A stretch of 64,000 bases of DNA from Hymenobacter wooponensis (GCF_004745865.1 NZ_SRKZ01000007.1:235770-299769); one strand, 5' to 3'. Positions 16,245 through 25,750 are shown, counted from the first letter of the stretch. The notes: generated by a model not told the origin, from the letters alone. A program made the numbers and translations.

Positions 16245-16301
16245 GCCCGGACCTACGGCCGGGGCTCTATCTGGAGCCGCGCCGCTGGTCCGGGCACTGT
16301 T
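16245..16301 (+). terminator. Hairpin terminator after the DksA-like gene
   Basis: GCCCGGACC and GGTCCGGGC form a perfect 9-bp stem, with an inner GGCTC/GAGCC stem, and a short TTTT follows. Confidence 0.7.
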
Positions 16302-16388
16302 TTCTGCCGCCTGTGGTTTCCACAATTCGGCAACACTAGTTGAATTTTCATTCGTACCGTAGCGATACGGCACTTACGCTTTTACTCC

Positions 16389-18266
16389 ATGGGTAAGCAA
16401 CATAACTCCGACGAAACGTCTGGTCGCAACGGCCGCTCTAATTATCGTCCTACGGGCAGCTCTAGCAGCCCCGAAGGCTTCCGCAAATCTGGTGGTGCCG
16501 GCCGCAGCCGCGACGACCGCCCCTCTGGCGGCAACCCCCGCTTCGGCGATGCCCCCCGTGGCAACAGCTACGGCGGCCCTAAGAAATTTGGTAACACTAG
16601 CTCCGGTTTTGGAGGCCCTAAGAAGTTTAACTCAACCGGTGGCAGTGGCGGCTTCAACCGCGGCGGCGAAGGCCGGCCCAGCGGTGGTGGCTCACGCCCC
16701 TACGGCAACCGGGAGTATGGCAACGACCGCCCGCAGCGTTCCTTCGACCGCGATGCACCGCGCCGTTTTGATGACCGCCGCGAAGGTCGCTCCGACCGCG
16801 ACAACGACCGCCGGGATGAGCGCCCGGCTCGCCCCTATGAGCCTAAGGCTAACTGGCCCGGTCAGCCCTACCGCCAGGAGGGCAAGCCCACCGTGCCCCG
16901 TGGTGGAGCCGGCGAGCGTAATCGCAAATTCAACAAGAAAAACCCTTTCGAGCAGGATGCCCCTCAGGCTGACCGCTTCGAGCAGCGCCAGGAGCCAGCG
17001 GCTCCTAGCCGTGACTATGGCACTGGTCCCGACCGGGAGATTCGTCCGGCCCGCCCATTCGATTTCCGGGGACGCCCTGATGAACTAGACTCCGAAGAGC
17101 GCGCACCTCGCCGCGAAGGCTTTGCTCCTCGTGAGGAGCGTTCGGTTCCGCGCCGGGAGGGTGGCTTCGGCCAGCGCCCCTACGGCGACCGGAAAGAAGG
17201 CGGCTTCGGTGGTGGCAGCTTCGGTGAGAAGCGCACTGCCCGCCCCAGCAGCTTCAACACCGACCGCCGCGATGAGCGGCCCGCTCGGTCAGGTAGCTTC
17301 GGCGACCGGGACAGCCGCGGTGCTGGCGACAAGCGTTTCGGCGACCGTCGGGAAGAGCGCCCCGCTCGCCCTTACGGTGACCGTCCGGAGCGCACCATCA
17401 ACAAGCGCACCGGCCGTGACCTAGATTCGAACCAGGCTGGCAAGCGCAAGTGGGGAGAGGTAGCCGGGGAAGCCCCCGACTACAAGAACCTGAAGTTCTA
17501 TGAAGACGACAAAACCCGTGGCAACAAGCGCCGCCGGGAAGAGGACGACTCGCAGAATGACGAAACGCGCCTGAACCGCTACATTGCCAACGCGGGTATC
17601 TGCTCCCGTCGGGAAGCCGACTCGCTGATTGCGGCCGGTGAGATTAAGGTGAATGGACAAGTGGTAACCGAGATGGGCTACAAAGTAAAGCCCACCGACA
17701 CGGTACAGTACGGCAAAACCAACCTCAACCGTGAGAAGCTAGTGTACGTGCTGCTTAACAAGCCCAAGGACTTTATCACGACTACGGAAGACCCCGAAGG
17801 TCGCCGGACCGTGATGGAGCTGGTGGCAAGTGCCTCGAAGGAGCGCATCTTCCCCGTTGGCCGCCTCGACCGGAACACCACGGGCTTGCTGCTCTTCACC
17901 AACGATGGCGAAGTAGCGCAGAAACTCTCGCACCCCTCGCACCGCAATAAGAAAATCTATCAGGTGGAGCTCGACAAGCCACTGAGCGAAGAGCACCTCG
18001 GGCAGATTGCCGCTGGCCTAGAGCTGGAAGATGGTAAGGTGGAAGTAGATGACGTGGCCGTAGTGGCAGGCAACCCGCACTTCGTGGGTATTGAGATTCA
18101 CATTGGCCGGAACCGCATTGTGCGCCGCATCTTCGAGCACCTCGGCTACGACGTAGTATCCCTGGACCGAGTGCAGTATGCTGGCCTGACCAAGAAAGAT
18201 CTGCCCCGCGGCAAGTGGCGTTTTCTCACTGAGAAGGAGGTTATCCGCCTGAAGTATTTTATGTAA
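16389..18266 (+). CDS. rluB: RluB-type pseudouridine synthase with a ~390-residue disordered RG-rich N-terminus
   Basis: The C-terminal third is a canonical RsuA/RluB enzyme. It has an S4 RNA-binding domain (~393-440, LNRYIANAGICSRREADSLI), then the catalytic domain with LNKPKDFITTT, the catalytic Asp494 in GRLDRNTTGLLL, KIYQVELDKPL and GRNRIVRRIFEHLGYDV. It would modify 23S rRNA. The first ~390 residues are extremely rich in Arg, Gly, Pro and Asp with recurring DERPARPYG, DRREGR and FGDR units, typical of disordered RNA-binding tails. Long tails of this type occur on Bacteroidota RluB proteins, but this one is large compared with the ~240-residue enzyme core. The first ATG is the start. Confidence 0.93.
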   Translation: MGKQHNSDETSGRNGRSNYRPTGSSSSPEGFRKSGGAGRSRDDRPSGGNPRFGDAPRGNSYGGPKKFGNTSSGFGGPKKFNSTGGSGGFNRGGEGRPSGGGSRPYGNREYGNDRPQRSFDRDAPRRFDDRREGRSDRDNDRRDERPARPYEPKANWPGQPYRQEGKPTVPRGGAGERNRKFNKKNPFEQDAPQADRFEQRQEPAAPSRDYGTGPDREIRPARPFDFRGRPDELDSEERAPRREGFAPREERSVPRREGGFGQRPYGDRKEGGFGGGSFGEKRTARPSSFNTDRRDERPARSGSFGDRDSRGAGDKRFGDRREERPARPYGDRPERTINKRTGRDLDSNQAGKRKWGEVAGEAPDYKNLKFYEDDKTRGNKRRREEDDSQNDETRLNRYIANAGICSRREADSLIAAGEIKVNGQVVTEMGYKVKPTDTVQYGKTNLNREKLVYVLLNKPKDFITTTEDPEGRRTVMELVASASKERIFPVGRLDRNTTGLLLFTNDGEVAQKLSHPSHRNKKIYQVELDKPLSEEHLGQIAAGLELEDGKVEVDDVAVVAGNPHFVGIEIHIGRNRIVRRIFEHLGYDVVSLDRVQYAGLTKKDLPRGKWRFLTEKEVIRLKYFM

Positions 18267-18426
18267 GCACGCAACCGCTCGGCTACCGGGCGGCTCTAAG
18301 TGGTGAGGTTGTGAATTGTTGAAGAAGGAGAAAGGTGATTCAGTTTGAACGCTGCTTTCCTGCCACAACAGAACACAGCTTCACCACTTTTGCGAACCAG
18401 AACTACCAACTTCATAAGCTCACTGC

Positions 18427-19170
18427 TTGCGTACGTTTTCCCTCGATATTGGCAATACGGCTGTGAAGTACGGGTACTTCCAGGATGACGTGCTGGTGGA
18501 ATCGGCCACGCATCAAACGCCGGATCAGGTACGGGCGGCCCTCCAGCGCTTGCAGCCAGAGCATGCTACTGTAGCCTCGGTAGCAGAACCTACTGCTGCG
18601 TGGGCGGCAGAGCTGCGAGAAACCTTACCTGGCCTAGTACTGGAGTTTATGCCTGCCACCACGCCGCTCCCCATCCGGAATGGCTATGCCACGCCCCAGA
18701 CACTGGGCGCCGACCGATTAGCTGCCGCTGTAGGGGCTGCTTGGCTATTACCCGGCCGCGACGTGGTGATTGTAGATGCCGGTACCGCCATCAAGTGCGA
18801 CTTGGTGGAGGCTGCGGGTGTCTTTCGGGGTGGCAGCATCTCGCCGGGCTTAGCCATGCGGTTTCAGGCCTTGCACACGTTTACTGGCCGCCTGCCGTTA
18901 GTAGCACGGCCCACTGACCCTACGGCAACCGTGGCGCTTACTGGCGACGACACCCAGTCGGCAATTCGTAGCGGCGTGCTGAATGGTGCGGCGGCGGAAG
19001 TCCGGGGCTTTATGGAGGAATACCGAGTTCAGTACCCTGGCCTAGCAGTAGTTCTGGCGGGGGGCGATGCAGCTTTTTTCCATGCCCGGCTGAAAGGCTC
19101 TATCTTTGTTATACCGGAGCTCGTGCTAATAGGGCTTCACCGAATTTTAGTACACCATGTCTCAACCTAA
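18427..19170 (+). CDS. coaX: Type III pantothenate kinase
   Basis: CoaX phosphorylates pantothenate, the first step of CoA synthesis from vitamin B5. The 247 residues show the ASKHA-fold phosphate motif DIGNTAVKYG (residues 7-16), TLGADRLAAAVGA (~93-105), the second phosphate motif IVDAGTAIKCD (~115) and FRGGSISPG. The start is TTG at 18427, since MRTFSLDIGNT places the DxGNT motif at the expected distance from the N-terminus. The 3' end overlaps the next gene by 14 bases, so the two are translationally coupled. panC and panD lie 26 kb away. Confidence 0.93.
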   Translation: MRTFSLDIGNTAVKYGYFQDDVLVESATHQTPDQVRAALQRLQPEHATVASVAEPTAAWAAELRETLPGLVLEFMPATTPLPIRNGYATPQTLGADRLAAAVGAAWLLPGRDVVIVDAGTAIKCDLVEAAGVFRGGSISPGLAMRFQALHTFTGRLPLVARPTDPTATVALTGDDTQSAIRSGVLNGAAAEVRGFMEEYRVQYPGLAVVLAGGDAAFFHARLKGSIFVIPELVLIGLHRILVHHVST

Positions 19171-20500
19171 TTTCGCCGGCCTCGCTGGTGGTCTTTCGCT
19201 GCTCGGCCTCCTGGCAGCTTCGTCGGTACACGGGCAGGGCCTCGGTAACTCGCCGTATTCACGCCTAGGCCTCGGCGACGCGAACAGCAACCTGGGGGGC
19301 GTCCGGCAGCTGAGCATGGGCGGCGTAGGTATTGCAGCTCCCAACAACGTAAACGTAAACGAGCTGAACCCGGCGCTGCTTTTCTACACCTCTCGTACTA
19401 CGTTTGAGGCGGGCTACTCGGCACAGGTAAAAACCTTGCGCAACGGTGTTAGCTCCCAACGAACCGGCTCAGCCAATTTAGGTTACCTAGCCTTGTCGCT
19501 GCCGATCAATAGCCGCTGGGCTGGTGCTGTTGGCCTGAAACCGTACAGCACCGTTGACTACGAGTCGAACACGACCGCCGCAGTAGAAGGAGAGCCAACT
19601 GCAGTAGCCCAAAACCAGTACAAAGGCAGTGGTGGCCTGGCAGAAGCATACACCAGTCATGCTGTAAAAATTGCGAAGGGACTTACTCTGGGAGCATCTG
19701 CAGGGTATGTGTTTGGCAGCATCGATCAGCAGGCCGGCACAGTAATAGTTAGTTCAACGTCTACCGCGGCCAATACTGACCGTAATATCTACCTGCAGCA
19801 CGTGCACTACTCGGACTTCACCTTCCGGGGAGCAGCGCACTACCGGGGTAAGATCAATGACAAGGTGAACTTCAACTTGGGGGGCGTGTACAGCTTCCAG
19901 TCTAATATCGACGGCGAGAGAACGATTTCTCTAAATCGTGAGACGCTTGAAGGAGTAGCTATTTCCTCGCTAGCAGTAGAGAACGGAGTGAAGGGTAAGG
20001 CTACCGTGCCCGGTCTGGCCCAGGTAGGCATTAGCCTCGACAACAATAAAAACTGGAGTGTAAACCTTGACGGTTCACGGCAAGAGTGGTCGAAGTTCCG
20101 TGCTTTTAATGAGGACGGCGGATCTTCGGGCGTTTTGTTAAGTGATACGTACCGGGTAGGCATGGGCGGCGAGTTAACACCCGATGCTACTTCTGTAGAT
20201 AACTACTTTAACCGAGTTACCTACCGTTTTGGCTTAAACTTGGCCCAGTTACCCTACCGCCCAGGTGGTAATACGCTCTATGACCGTTCCGTTAGCTGGG
20301 GCTTTGCCTTGCCACTACCTACGGCAACCCCGCTGGAGGCTACTACCATCAGCTTAGGCTTCCAGTATGGCCGCCGCGGTAACACCGACTCCCGCACTGT
20401 AGCGGGCACTGTGGAGCGCAACGTGCAGGAAAGCTACCTGAAAATGCAGTTGGGCGTGACGCTCAACAACCGCTGGTTCCTGAAGCGTAAGATTGAGTAA
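19157..20500 (+). CDS. Outer-membrane beta-barrel protein, unassigned
   Basis: The 447-residue protein has a signal peptide (~1-27) and repeated amphipathic strands of alternating aromatic and polar residues: GLGNSPYSRLGLGDANSNLG, LSMGGVGIA, NFNLGGVYSF, VTYRFGLNLAQLPYRPGG, TISLGFQYGRRGNTD. It ends in LGVTLNNRWFLKRKIE. The N-terminal SPYSRLGLGD pattern recurs in Bacteroidota outer-membrane proteins of this neighbourhood. It is related in look to FadL/PorV-type barrels, but I cannot assign it. It overlaps coaX by 14 bases and is followed at once by lptC, so it belongs to an envelope operon. Confidence 0.8.
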   Translation: MSQPNFAGLAGGLSLLGLLAASSVHGQGLGNSPYSRLGLGDANSNLGGVRQLSMGGVGIAAPNNVNVNELNPALLFYTSRTTFEAGYSAQVKTLRNGVSSQRTGSANLGYLALSLPINSRWAGAVGLKPYSTVDYESNTTAAVEGEPTAVAQNQYKGSGGLAEAYTSHAVKIAKGLTLGASAGYVFGSIDQQAGTVIVSSTSTAANTDRNIYLQHVHYSDFTFRGAAHYRGKINDKVNFNLGGVYSFQSNIDGERTISLNRETLEGVAISSLAVENGVKGKATVPGLAQVGISLDNNKNWSVNLDGSRQEWSKFRAFNEDGGSSGVLLSDTYRVGMGGELTPDATSVDNYFNRVTYRFGLNLAQLPYRPGGNTLYDRSVSWGFALPLPTATPLEATTISLGFQYGRRGNTDSRTVAGTVERNVQESYLKMQLGVTLNNRWFLKRKIE

Positions 20501-20507
20501 TCGAGAA

Positions 20508-21083
20508 ATGAAACGGCTGGGGAGTTACGTGCTGGCCTACAGTCTGGTAGTTTCTGGACTGATGAGCTGCCAAAAGCAGGAAGAAGTACAGAAGAAAGTC
20601 GTCAAGTATGAAGGGCCCATGTTGGAAACATCCAACGTGCTTACCCTCATGAGCGACTCTGCCCGGCTGCGCCTTCGATTGAAAGCTCCTCTGGAACAGA
20701 TTTTCCAAAACGGCGACCAGGTTTACCCCAAAGGCGTAAATCTGACTTTTCTGGATAAGGATGGTAGTACAGTTATAAATACCATCAAGGGTAACTACGG
20801 TAAGCTGGATAAAACCAAAAACCTCTACATCGTTCGGGGCGATGTGCAGGTGACCAACATAGAGAAGCAGCAACGGATGAACACCGAAGAGGCGTTCTAC
20901 GACAAGAACAAGGCGCTAATCTATACCCAGAAGCAAACCGAAGTGCGCGTTACCACTCCCACTGAAAGTCTGACTGGGCGCGGCCTGACTGCCAACCAGG
21001 ATTTTTCGCGCTACACTATTCTAACGCCCACGGGCGTATTTGCCGTAGACCCCACCGCCAAAGTCCCGGCACCTACCCGTTAA
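20508..21083 (+). CDS. lptC: LPS export periplasmic protein LptC (lipoprotein form)
   Basis: LptC receives LPS from the LptBFG transporter and passes it to the LptA bridge. The protein has ~191 residues from the ATG at 20508, with a hydrophobic leader ending in the lipobox VSGLMSC, then an OstA-like beta-jellyroll with LETSNVLTLMSDSARLRLRLKAP, GVNLTFLDKDGSTVINTIKGNYGKLDKTKNLYIVRGDVQV and MNTEEAFYDKNKALIYT. Bacteroidota LptC is commonly a lipoprotein of this type. A TTG 15 bases upstream is an alternative start overlapping the preceding gene. lptB lies 10 kb downstream. Confidence 0.88.
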   Translation: MKRLGSYVLAYSLVVSGLMSCQKQEEVQKKVVKYEGPMLETSNVLTLMSDSARLRLRLKAPLEQIFQNGDQVYPKGVNLTFLDKDGSTVINTIKGNYGKLDKTKNLYIVRGDVQVTNIEKQQRMNTEEAFYDKNKALIYTQKQTEVRVTTPTESLTGRGLTANQDFSRYTILTPTGVFAVDPTAKVPAPTR

Positions 21084-21092
21084 CTCCCTTAC

Positions 21093-21365
21093 ATGAAACG
21101 TTTCTGGGACCCCGGCATTGAGCGTACCCTGTTATTCACGCTGGCCATCTTCACCTTCGTAATTGCCACTTATCAAACGCTGACAGAAGGGAACATGGAA
21201 GGGCTGTACCATAACTACTGGCTCTACATGATTTCCTTCGGAGCCATTATTTACTACCGCTACCTAAAGCAACGACACAAAGAAGCTGTTGCCGAGGAAG
21301 AAGCGGCTAGCAAGGCGGCTGCGAAAGCACAGGCTAAGTCAAAAGCAAAAAATAAAAAGCGCTAG
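21093..21365 (+). CDS. Small two-helix membrane protein of unknown function
   Basis: The 90-residue protein has two hydrophobic segments (TLLFTLAIFTFVIATYQTL, ~11-29; YWLYMISFGAIIYYRYL, ~41-57) and a long Ala/Lys/Glu-rich tail that would be a charged cytoplasmic helix. It begins nine bases after lptC and ends in a terminator, so it is the last gene of the coaX-lptC operon. I do not recognise the family. The position is suggestive of an envelope role, but that is inference. Confidence 0.75.
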   Translation: MKRFWDPGIERTLLFTLAIFTFVIATYQTLTEGNMEGLYHNYWLYMISFGAIIYYRYLKQRHKEAVAEEEAASKAAAKAQAKSKAKNKKR

Positions 21366-21388
21366 AAGACCTTTCTTTTACGCCACAC

Positions 21389-21450
21389 AAGCAAACGACC
21401 TTATTCCGTTGGAGCGCTCAGCTACCCAGCGAAATGAGGTCGTTTGCTTT
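21389..21450 (+). terminator. Hairpin terminator ending the coaX-lptC operon
   Basis: AAGCAAACGACCT (21389-21401) pairs with AGGTCGTTTGCTT (21437-21449) over a 35-base loop, with TTT at the end. Confidence 0.65.
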
Positions 21451-21544
21451 CACTAGGCCTGCAATTATTTCTCGATTCTTCTTGTCTGCTTCTCAATGGC
21501 TTCCATTCCGGGGCTTCGCTAGGCCACTCGTTCGATGGTCAGCT

Positions 21545-21574
21545 TTGAATGTCCGCGGTATTCTGGTTATTTTG
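21545..21574 (+). promoter_or_regulatory. Promoter of the PpiD-like gene
   Basis: TTG (21545-21547), 19 bases, then TTATTTTG (21567-21574) fits the Bacteroidota housekeeping promoter pattern and leaves a leader of about 35 bases before the ATG at 21615. Confidence 0.5.
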
Positions 21575-21614
21575 CACCTCAATCACCTTTCTATCTGTGC
21601 TTTTTTTCAAGTAA

Positions 21615-23744
21615 ATGGCATTAATTAACACGATTCGCGAAAAATCGGGCTGGGCAGTCGGGGCCATTATTATTGGCCTGCTGCTCTTCATGCTGGGGGG
21701 AGACTTCCTCTACGGTCGCAATAGCTTTTTCAAGGGCAACGACCGTGTAGTAGGCGAAGTAGCCGGTGAGAAAGTGGAGTACGAAGACTTCAATGCCGCC
21801 TTAGAGCAAGCTAAGCAAGGCTTCATTGCTCAGCAGGGCCGTCAGCCCGACGAAAATGCCATGGGCTACCTGCGGGAACAGGCTTGGAACCAGATTCTCT
21901 ACCGGATTGCCTTCCAGAAGGAGTTCGATAAGCTGGGCCTGAAAGTTTCGGATGAGGAACTTACCGACATGGTACAGGGCGAGAACCCTCACCCCAGCAT
22001 CCGTCAGGCTTTCACTGACCCGCAGACTGGCAAGTTCGACCGGATGAAGGTTATCGAGTACCTGCGCAACCTCGACAAGATGCCGCCGCAGAACCAAGAT
22101 GCTTTCCGCACCTTCGAAGCCAACCTGAGCCCAGAGCGTCTAGCTATCAAGTACAATAACCTGATTAAGCAGAGCACCTACGTGACTTCAGCCGAGGCTA
22201 AGCGTTTCGATGAAGCGCAGAACACCAAGGCTAGCCTGCGCTACCTGCTGGTACCGTACTTCACGATTTCAGATTCGAGCGTGAAGGTGACCGATGACCA
22301 GATTCAGGCCTACATCGACAAAAACAAGGGCCGCTACAAAGTAGAGGATGGTCGCGACATTGAGTACGTAACTGTTCCCGTGGCCGCTTCAGTAGAAGAC
22401 AGCGCTGCCGTTCGCAAAAACGTAGACGAACTGGCTACTCAGTTTACCACGGCTCCTAACGACTCATTGTTTGCAAAGCTGAACTCTGACCAGCCCTACA
22501 ATGGCGCATACCTCTCGCCGGCCGATATGCCCGAGAAGCTGCGTAACCAGCTGCCCCTGCAGGTGGGTAAAGTGTACGGTCCCTTCGCGGAGAATGGTAC
22601 CTACTCGCTGTTCAAAGTAACTGGCCAGAAAGCTGGAGCACAAGCAGCGGCTCGTGCCAGCCACATTCTCATCAAGCCCGAAGGTACCACGCCGGAGGCC
22701 GATGCAGCGGCTAAAGCCAAAGCCACCGAGGTATTGAACAAGATCAAAGGAGGTGCTGACTTTGCCGCCATGGCCCGTCAGTACGGCACTGATGGTACTA
22801 CCGCCACCGGCGGCGACTTAGGTTGGTTCCAGCAAGGCCGCATGGTACCTGAGTTTGAGAAGGCAGTGTTTGGCGCTACCTCGGTAGGCCTGCTGCCTGC
22901 TCCTGTAAAGACCTCGTTTGGGTACCACATCATCAAGATAACGGCTCCTAAAACCACCCAGACTTATCAGGTGGCCGCTGTGCAGAAGACTATCCAGCCT
23001 ACCGATGCTACCCGTGATGCTGCTTACCAGAAGGCTCAGCAGCTGAAAGGCCAAGCTTCAGACATCAAATCTTTCCACGATGCAGTTGCGAAAGACAAGA
23101 GCCTGCAGAAAGTAGAAGCCAAAGGCATTGGCCGCGGCGACCAATCAGTAAACAACTTACAAGGTGCCCGCCAGCTGGTGCGTTGGGCGTACGGCGTGAA
23201 CCCCGAGGGGGGCGCTGAAACCAAAGTAGGTGACGTTTCAGAAGTATTTGAAATCGGCGACCAGTACGTAATTGCTGTGCTGACCGGCGAGCGAAACAAA
23301 GGCACGGCCAACGTTGCCAGCGTGAAGCCCGAAGTATCGGCGCTGGTGCGCAACGACCTGAAGGCTGAGCAGATCATCAAGAAGCTGAACGCCTCTAAGG
23401 GTACGCTGGAGCAAATTGCCCAAGCCTATGGCAACACGGCGCAAGTGAAAACGGCTGATAACATAGCGCTGGGTACTGGCCTGCTGCCTGGCCTAGGCAA
23501 CGAGCCCCTGGCAGTAGGTAAAGCCTTCGGCTTGAAAGCTGGTCAGAAATCGGCTCCTTTCCAAGGTGAGCAAGGTGTACTCATTGTAGAGCCCGTAAGC
23601 GTGCAGAAGCCAACCACCAATACCGACGTGAAAGCGGTTCGTCAGCAACTGACGGCCCAGCGCACGGCTCGCGTAGATGGCTTGACCTTTGAAGCAGTGA
23701 AAGCACACGCCAACGTGAAAGACAACCGCACTAAGTTCTTCTAG
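21615..23744 (+). CDS. ppiD: Membrane-anchored peptidylprolyl isomerase (PpiD/SurA-like)
   Basis: This is a periplasmic folding factor. The 709-residue protein has a short cytoplasmic start (MALINTIREKSGW), one transmembrane helix (~14-31), a SurA-type N-terminal chaperone region (~40-200), and a parvulin PPIase domain (~345-440) with ARASHILIKPEG, FAAMARQYGTDGTTATGGDLGWFQQGRMVPEFEKAVF and TSFGYHIIKI. A second, more degenerate parvulin-like region follows. The order matches PpiD. It has its own promoter (21545-21574) and a terminator just after the stop. It probably helps fold outer-membrane proteins such as those encoded upstream. Confidence 0.92.
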   Translation: MALINTIREKSGWAVGAIIIGLLLFMLGGDFLYGRNSFFKGNDRVVGEVAGEKVEYEDFNAALEQAKQGFIAQQGRQPDENAMGYLREQAWNQILYRIAFQKEFDKLGLKVSDEELTDMVQGENPHPSIRQAFTDPQTGKFDRMKVIEYLRNLDKMPPQNQDAFRTFEANLSPERLAIKYNNLIKQSTYVTSAEAKRFDEAQNTKASLRYLLVPYFTISDSSVKVTDDQIQAYIDKNKGRYKVEDGRDIEYVTVPVAASVEDSAAVRKNVDELATQFTTAPNDSLFAKLNSDQPYNGAYLSPADMPEKLRNQLPLQVGKVYGPFAENGTYSLFKVTGQKAGAQAAARASHILIKPEGTTPEADAAAKAKATEVLNKIKGGADFAAMARQYGTDGTTATGGDLGWFQQGRMVPEFEKAVFGATSVGLLPAPVKTSFGYHIIKITAPKTTQTYQVAAVQKTIQPTDATRDAAYQKAQQLKGQASDIKSFHDAVAKDKSLQKVEAKGIGRGDQSVNNLQGARQLVRWAYGVNPEGGAETKVGDVSEVFEIGDQYVIAVLTGERNKGTANVASVKPEVSALVRNDLKAEQIIKKLNASKGTLEQIAQAYGNTAQVKTADNIALGTGLLPGLGNEPLAVGKAFGLKAGQKSAPFQGEQGVLIVEPVSVQKPTTNTDVKAVRQQLTAQRTARVDGLTFEAVKAHANVKDNRTKFF

Positions 23745-23765
23745 GCCACTCCATACGCTCACATA

Positions 23766-23803
23766 AAAACGGACCGCGCCGCAAGGTGCGGTCCGTTTTT
23801 GTT
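23766..23803 (+). terminator. Rho-independent terminator
   Basis: AAAACGGACCGC pairs with GCGGTCCGTTTT around a CGCCGCAAGGT loop, followed by TTG-TT. It ends the ppiD transcript. Confidence 0.85.
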
Positions 23804-23912
23804 GTACCTGTAAGAGCAGAAGGCAACTTGCCTGTAGGCCACTGCCAAGATTTCCTGCTTATCTTGAAATGAATCCGGGCTCTGGTCCGTTGCTGCTGAA
23901 TATCTCATTTGT

Positions 23913-25736
23913 ATGCGCTGCCTTCGCCCTATTGTGCTTTCTGTTGCCCTCGTAACTGCCGCCGCCGCTCCACTGCACGCTCAGCAGGAGCCAGAGGGCA
24001 GTGCTATTAGCTTGGCCCGCGAGTATGCGCGCAAAGGGGAGAATGAAAAGGCCATCTACTTATTTGGGCGGCTGCGCACCGACGAGCAAACGTCTCCCAA
24101 TGTGCTGCCCGATTACTTAGCCTCTTTGCAGGCGCTGAAGCGATACAAGGACGCCGAGAAGCTAATCAAACGGGCCCAGCGCCAGCGCCCCGATGACTCA
24201 TTGCTAGGCGTAACCCTAGGCCTAGGCTATCTAAAAGCCGGTGATGAAGCGGCTAGTCAGAAGCAGTTTGAGCGAGTGCTAGGCCAGTTAACGACCGCGC
24301 AAGTAATACCAGTGGCAGCAGAGTTTCAGCGGTCTGGCCAGCCGGAATGGGCGGTGCGTACTTACCTGCGCGGCCGGGAGTTGGCTAACAAGGAAACGGA
24401 GTATTCGCCTCAGCTCATTCAGCTCTATACCCAATCGGGCCAGCAGAGCAAGGTGATGGTAGAAACTTTGCGCCTGGTGCAGGACGATGAACGGCAGTTG
24501 CCCTTTGTGCGCAACATGCTCCAGAACAGCATCCAAGACGATAAAGACTTTGCCGCGCTGGAGAAAGAGTTGCTAGGCCTGGTGCAGAAGAACCCCGACC
24601 GCACCGTGTACAGCGAGCTGCTCCTGTGGCTGCAGGTGCAGCGCCACGACTTCACAGGAGCGCTAGTGCAGGCGAAAGCCCTAGACCGCCGCAGCCACAC
24701 CGAGGGGCAGCGCGTGCTCGACGTGGCTGAAATAGCCCGCCGCAACAAAGACTACGATAGCGCCATTCAGGGCTATGAGTACGTGGTGCGGGAGTACAAG
24801 GCTCCGCCATGGTACGCTATTGCCCGCCAGCGCCTCGTGCAAACTCGGGAGGAACAGGTTCGCAACACGTATCCAATTAATCAGGCTCAACTGCAAAGCC
24901 TGTTGCAGGAGTATCAGCAGGTGCTCACCGACCTAGGCCGCACTCCCGAAACGGCACCCGTGCTGCGCAGCATGGCCTCGTTATTGGCGTTCCAACTCGA
25001 TCAAAAAGACAAGGCTATCACCCTGCTCAACGAGGTCATCAACATGCCGCGGGCTAGTTTGGAGGTAGTAGACCAGGCCAAGATTGACTTAGCCGATATC
25101 TTCTTACTGCGGGGTGAGCCCTGGGAAGCAACGCTGCTGTACTCGCAGGTGGAGAAGTCGCATAAGGATACTCCGCTGGGCTACGATGCCAAGCTGCGTA
25201 ATGCCCGCTTAAGCTACTTTGCCGGAGACTTCAAGCTGGCGCAAAGCCATCTGGATATTCTGAAACAGGCTACCAGCCGTGAAATTGCCAACGATGCCAT
25301 GCAACTCAGCCTGCTCATCACGGATAACACGGCCATGGATACGGCGGGTGTTGCCTTGCGTGATTATGCAGCCGTGGAGCAGCTCGTGTTCCAGAACAAG
25401 ATTACGGAAGCCTTGCGCGGCCTCGATGCCTTGTTGCAGAAGTACCCCGGTCATGCACTGCAAGACGAATCATGGTACCTGAAGGCCCAGCTCCAGCGCC
25501 GCACCGGCGACTACCCCGGTGCCTTGGCCACGCTGGAAAAAATTACGGCCAATCCTAAGTCTGATGTGCTCAGTGATGATGCCCTCTTCCTAGCGGCTAG
25601 TATTCTGGAGGAGAACGTGCAAGACCGTGAGAAAGCTCAGCAGCTCTACAATCAGGTACTGGTAAAATTCCCCGGCAGCATCTACGTGGCCGAGGCGCGC
25701 AAACGCTTCCGCAAGCTGCGCGGTGATGCCCTCTAG
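23913..25736 (+). CDS. Secreted TPR-repeat protein
   Basis: The 607-residue protein has a signal peptide (~1-24, cut near LHAQQ) and then helical repeats along its full length. Recognisable TPR units include AREYARKGENEKAIYLFGRL, LASLQALKRYKDAEKLIKRAQ, YLKAGDEAASQKQFERVL, ARRNKDYDSAIQGYEYVV and LEENVQDREKAQQLYNQVLVKFPGSIYVAEARKRF. The last resembles YbgF/CpoB-like periplasmic TPRs. It likely acts as a protein-binding scaffold in the periplasm. The partner is not indicated by the neighbours. Confidence 0.85.
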   Translation: MRCLRPIVLSVALVTAAAAPLHAQQEPEGSAISLAREYARKGENEKAIYLFGRLRTDEQTSPNVLPDYLASLQALKRYKDAEKLIKRAQRQRPDDSLLGVTLGLGYLKAGDEAASQKQFERVLGQLTTAQVIPVAAEFQRSGQPEWAVRTYLRGRELANKETEYSPQLIQLYTQSGQQSKVMVETLRLVQDDERQLPFVRNMLQNSIQDDKDFAALEKELLGLVQKNPDRTVYSELLLWLQVQRHDFTGALVQAKALDRRSHTEGQRVLDVAEIARRNKDYDSAIQGYEYVVREYKAPPWYAIARQRLVQTREEQVRNTYPINQAQLQSLLQEYQQVLTDLGRTPETAPVLRSMASLLAFQLDQKDKAITLLNEVINMPRASLEVVDQAKIDLADIFLLRGEPWEATLLYSQVEKSHKDTPLGYDAKLRNARLSYFAGDFKLAQSHLDILKQATSREIANDAMQLSLLITDNTAMDTAGVALRDYAAVEQLVFQNKITEALRGLDALLQKYPGHALQDESWYLKAQLQRRTGDYPGALATLEKITANPKSDVLSDDALFLAASILEENVQDREKAQQLYNQVLVKFPGSIYVAEARKRFRKLRGDAL

Positions 25737-25750
25737 GCCACTCCAAAACT

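Noticed and set aside
16492..17088. 198-residue Ala/Thr/Val-rich frame inside rluB
   Set aside because: Product of another frame through the repetitive RG-encoding region.
17421..17441. tRNA T-arm-like TTCGAACC
   Set aside because: It lies inside rluB coding DNA, and no cloverleaf can be drawn.
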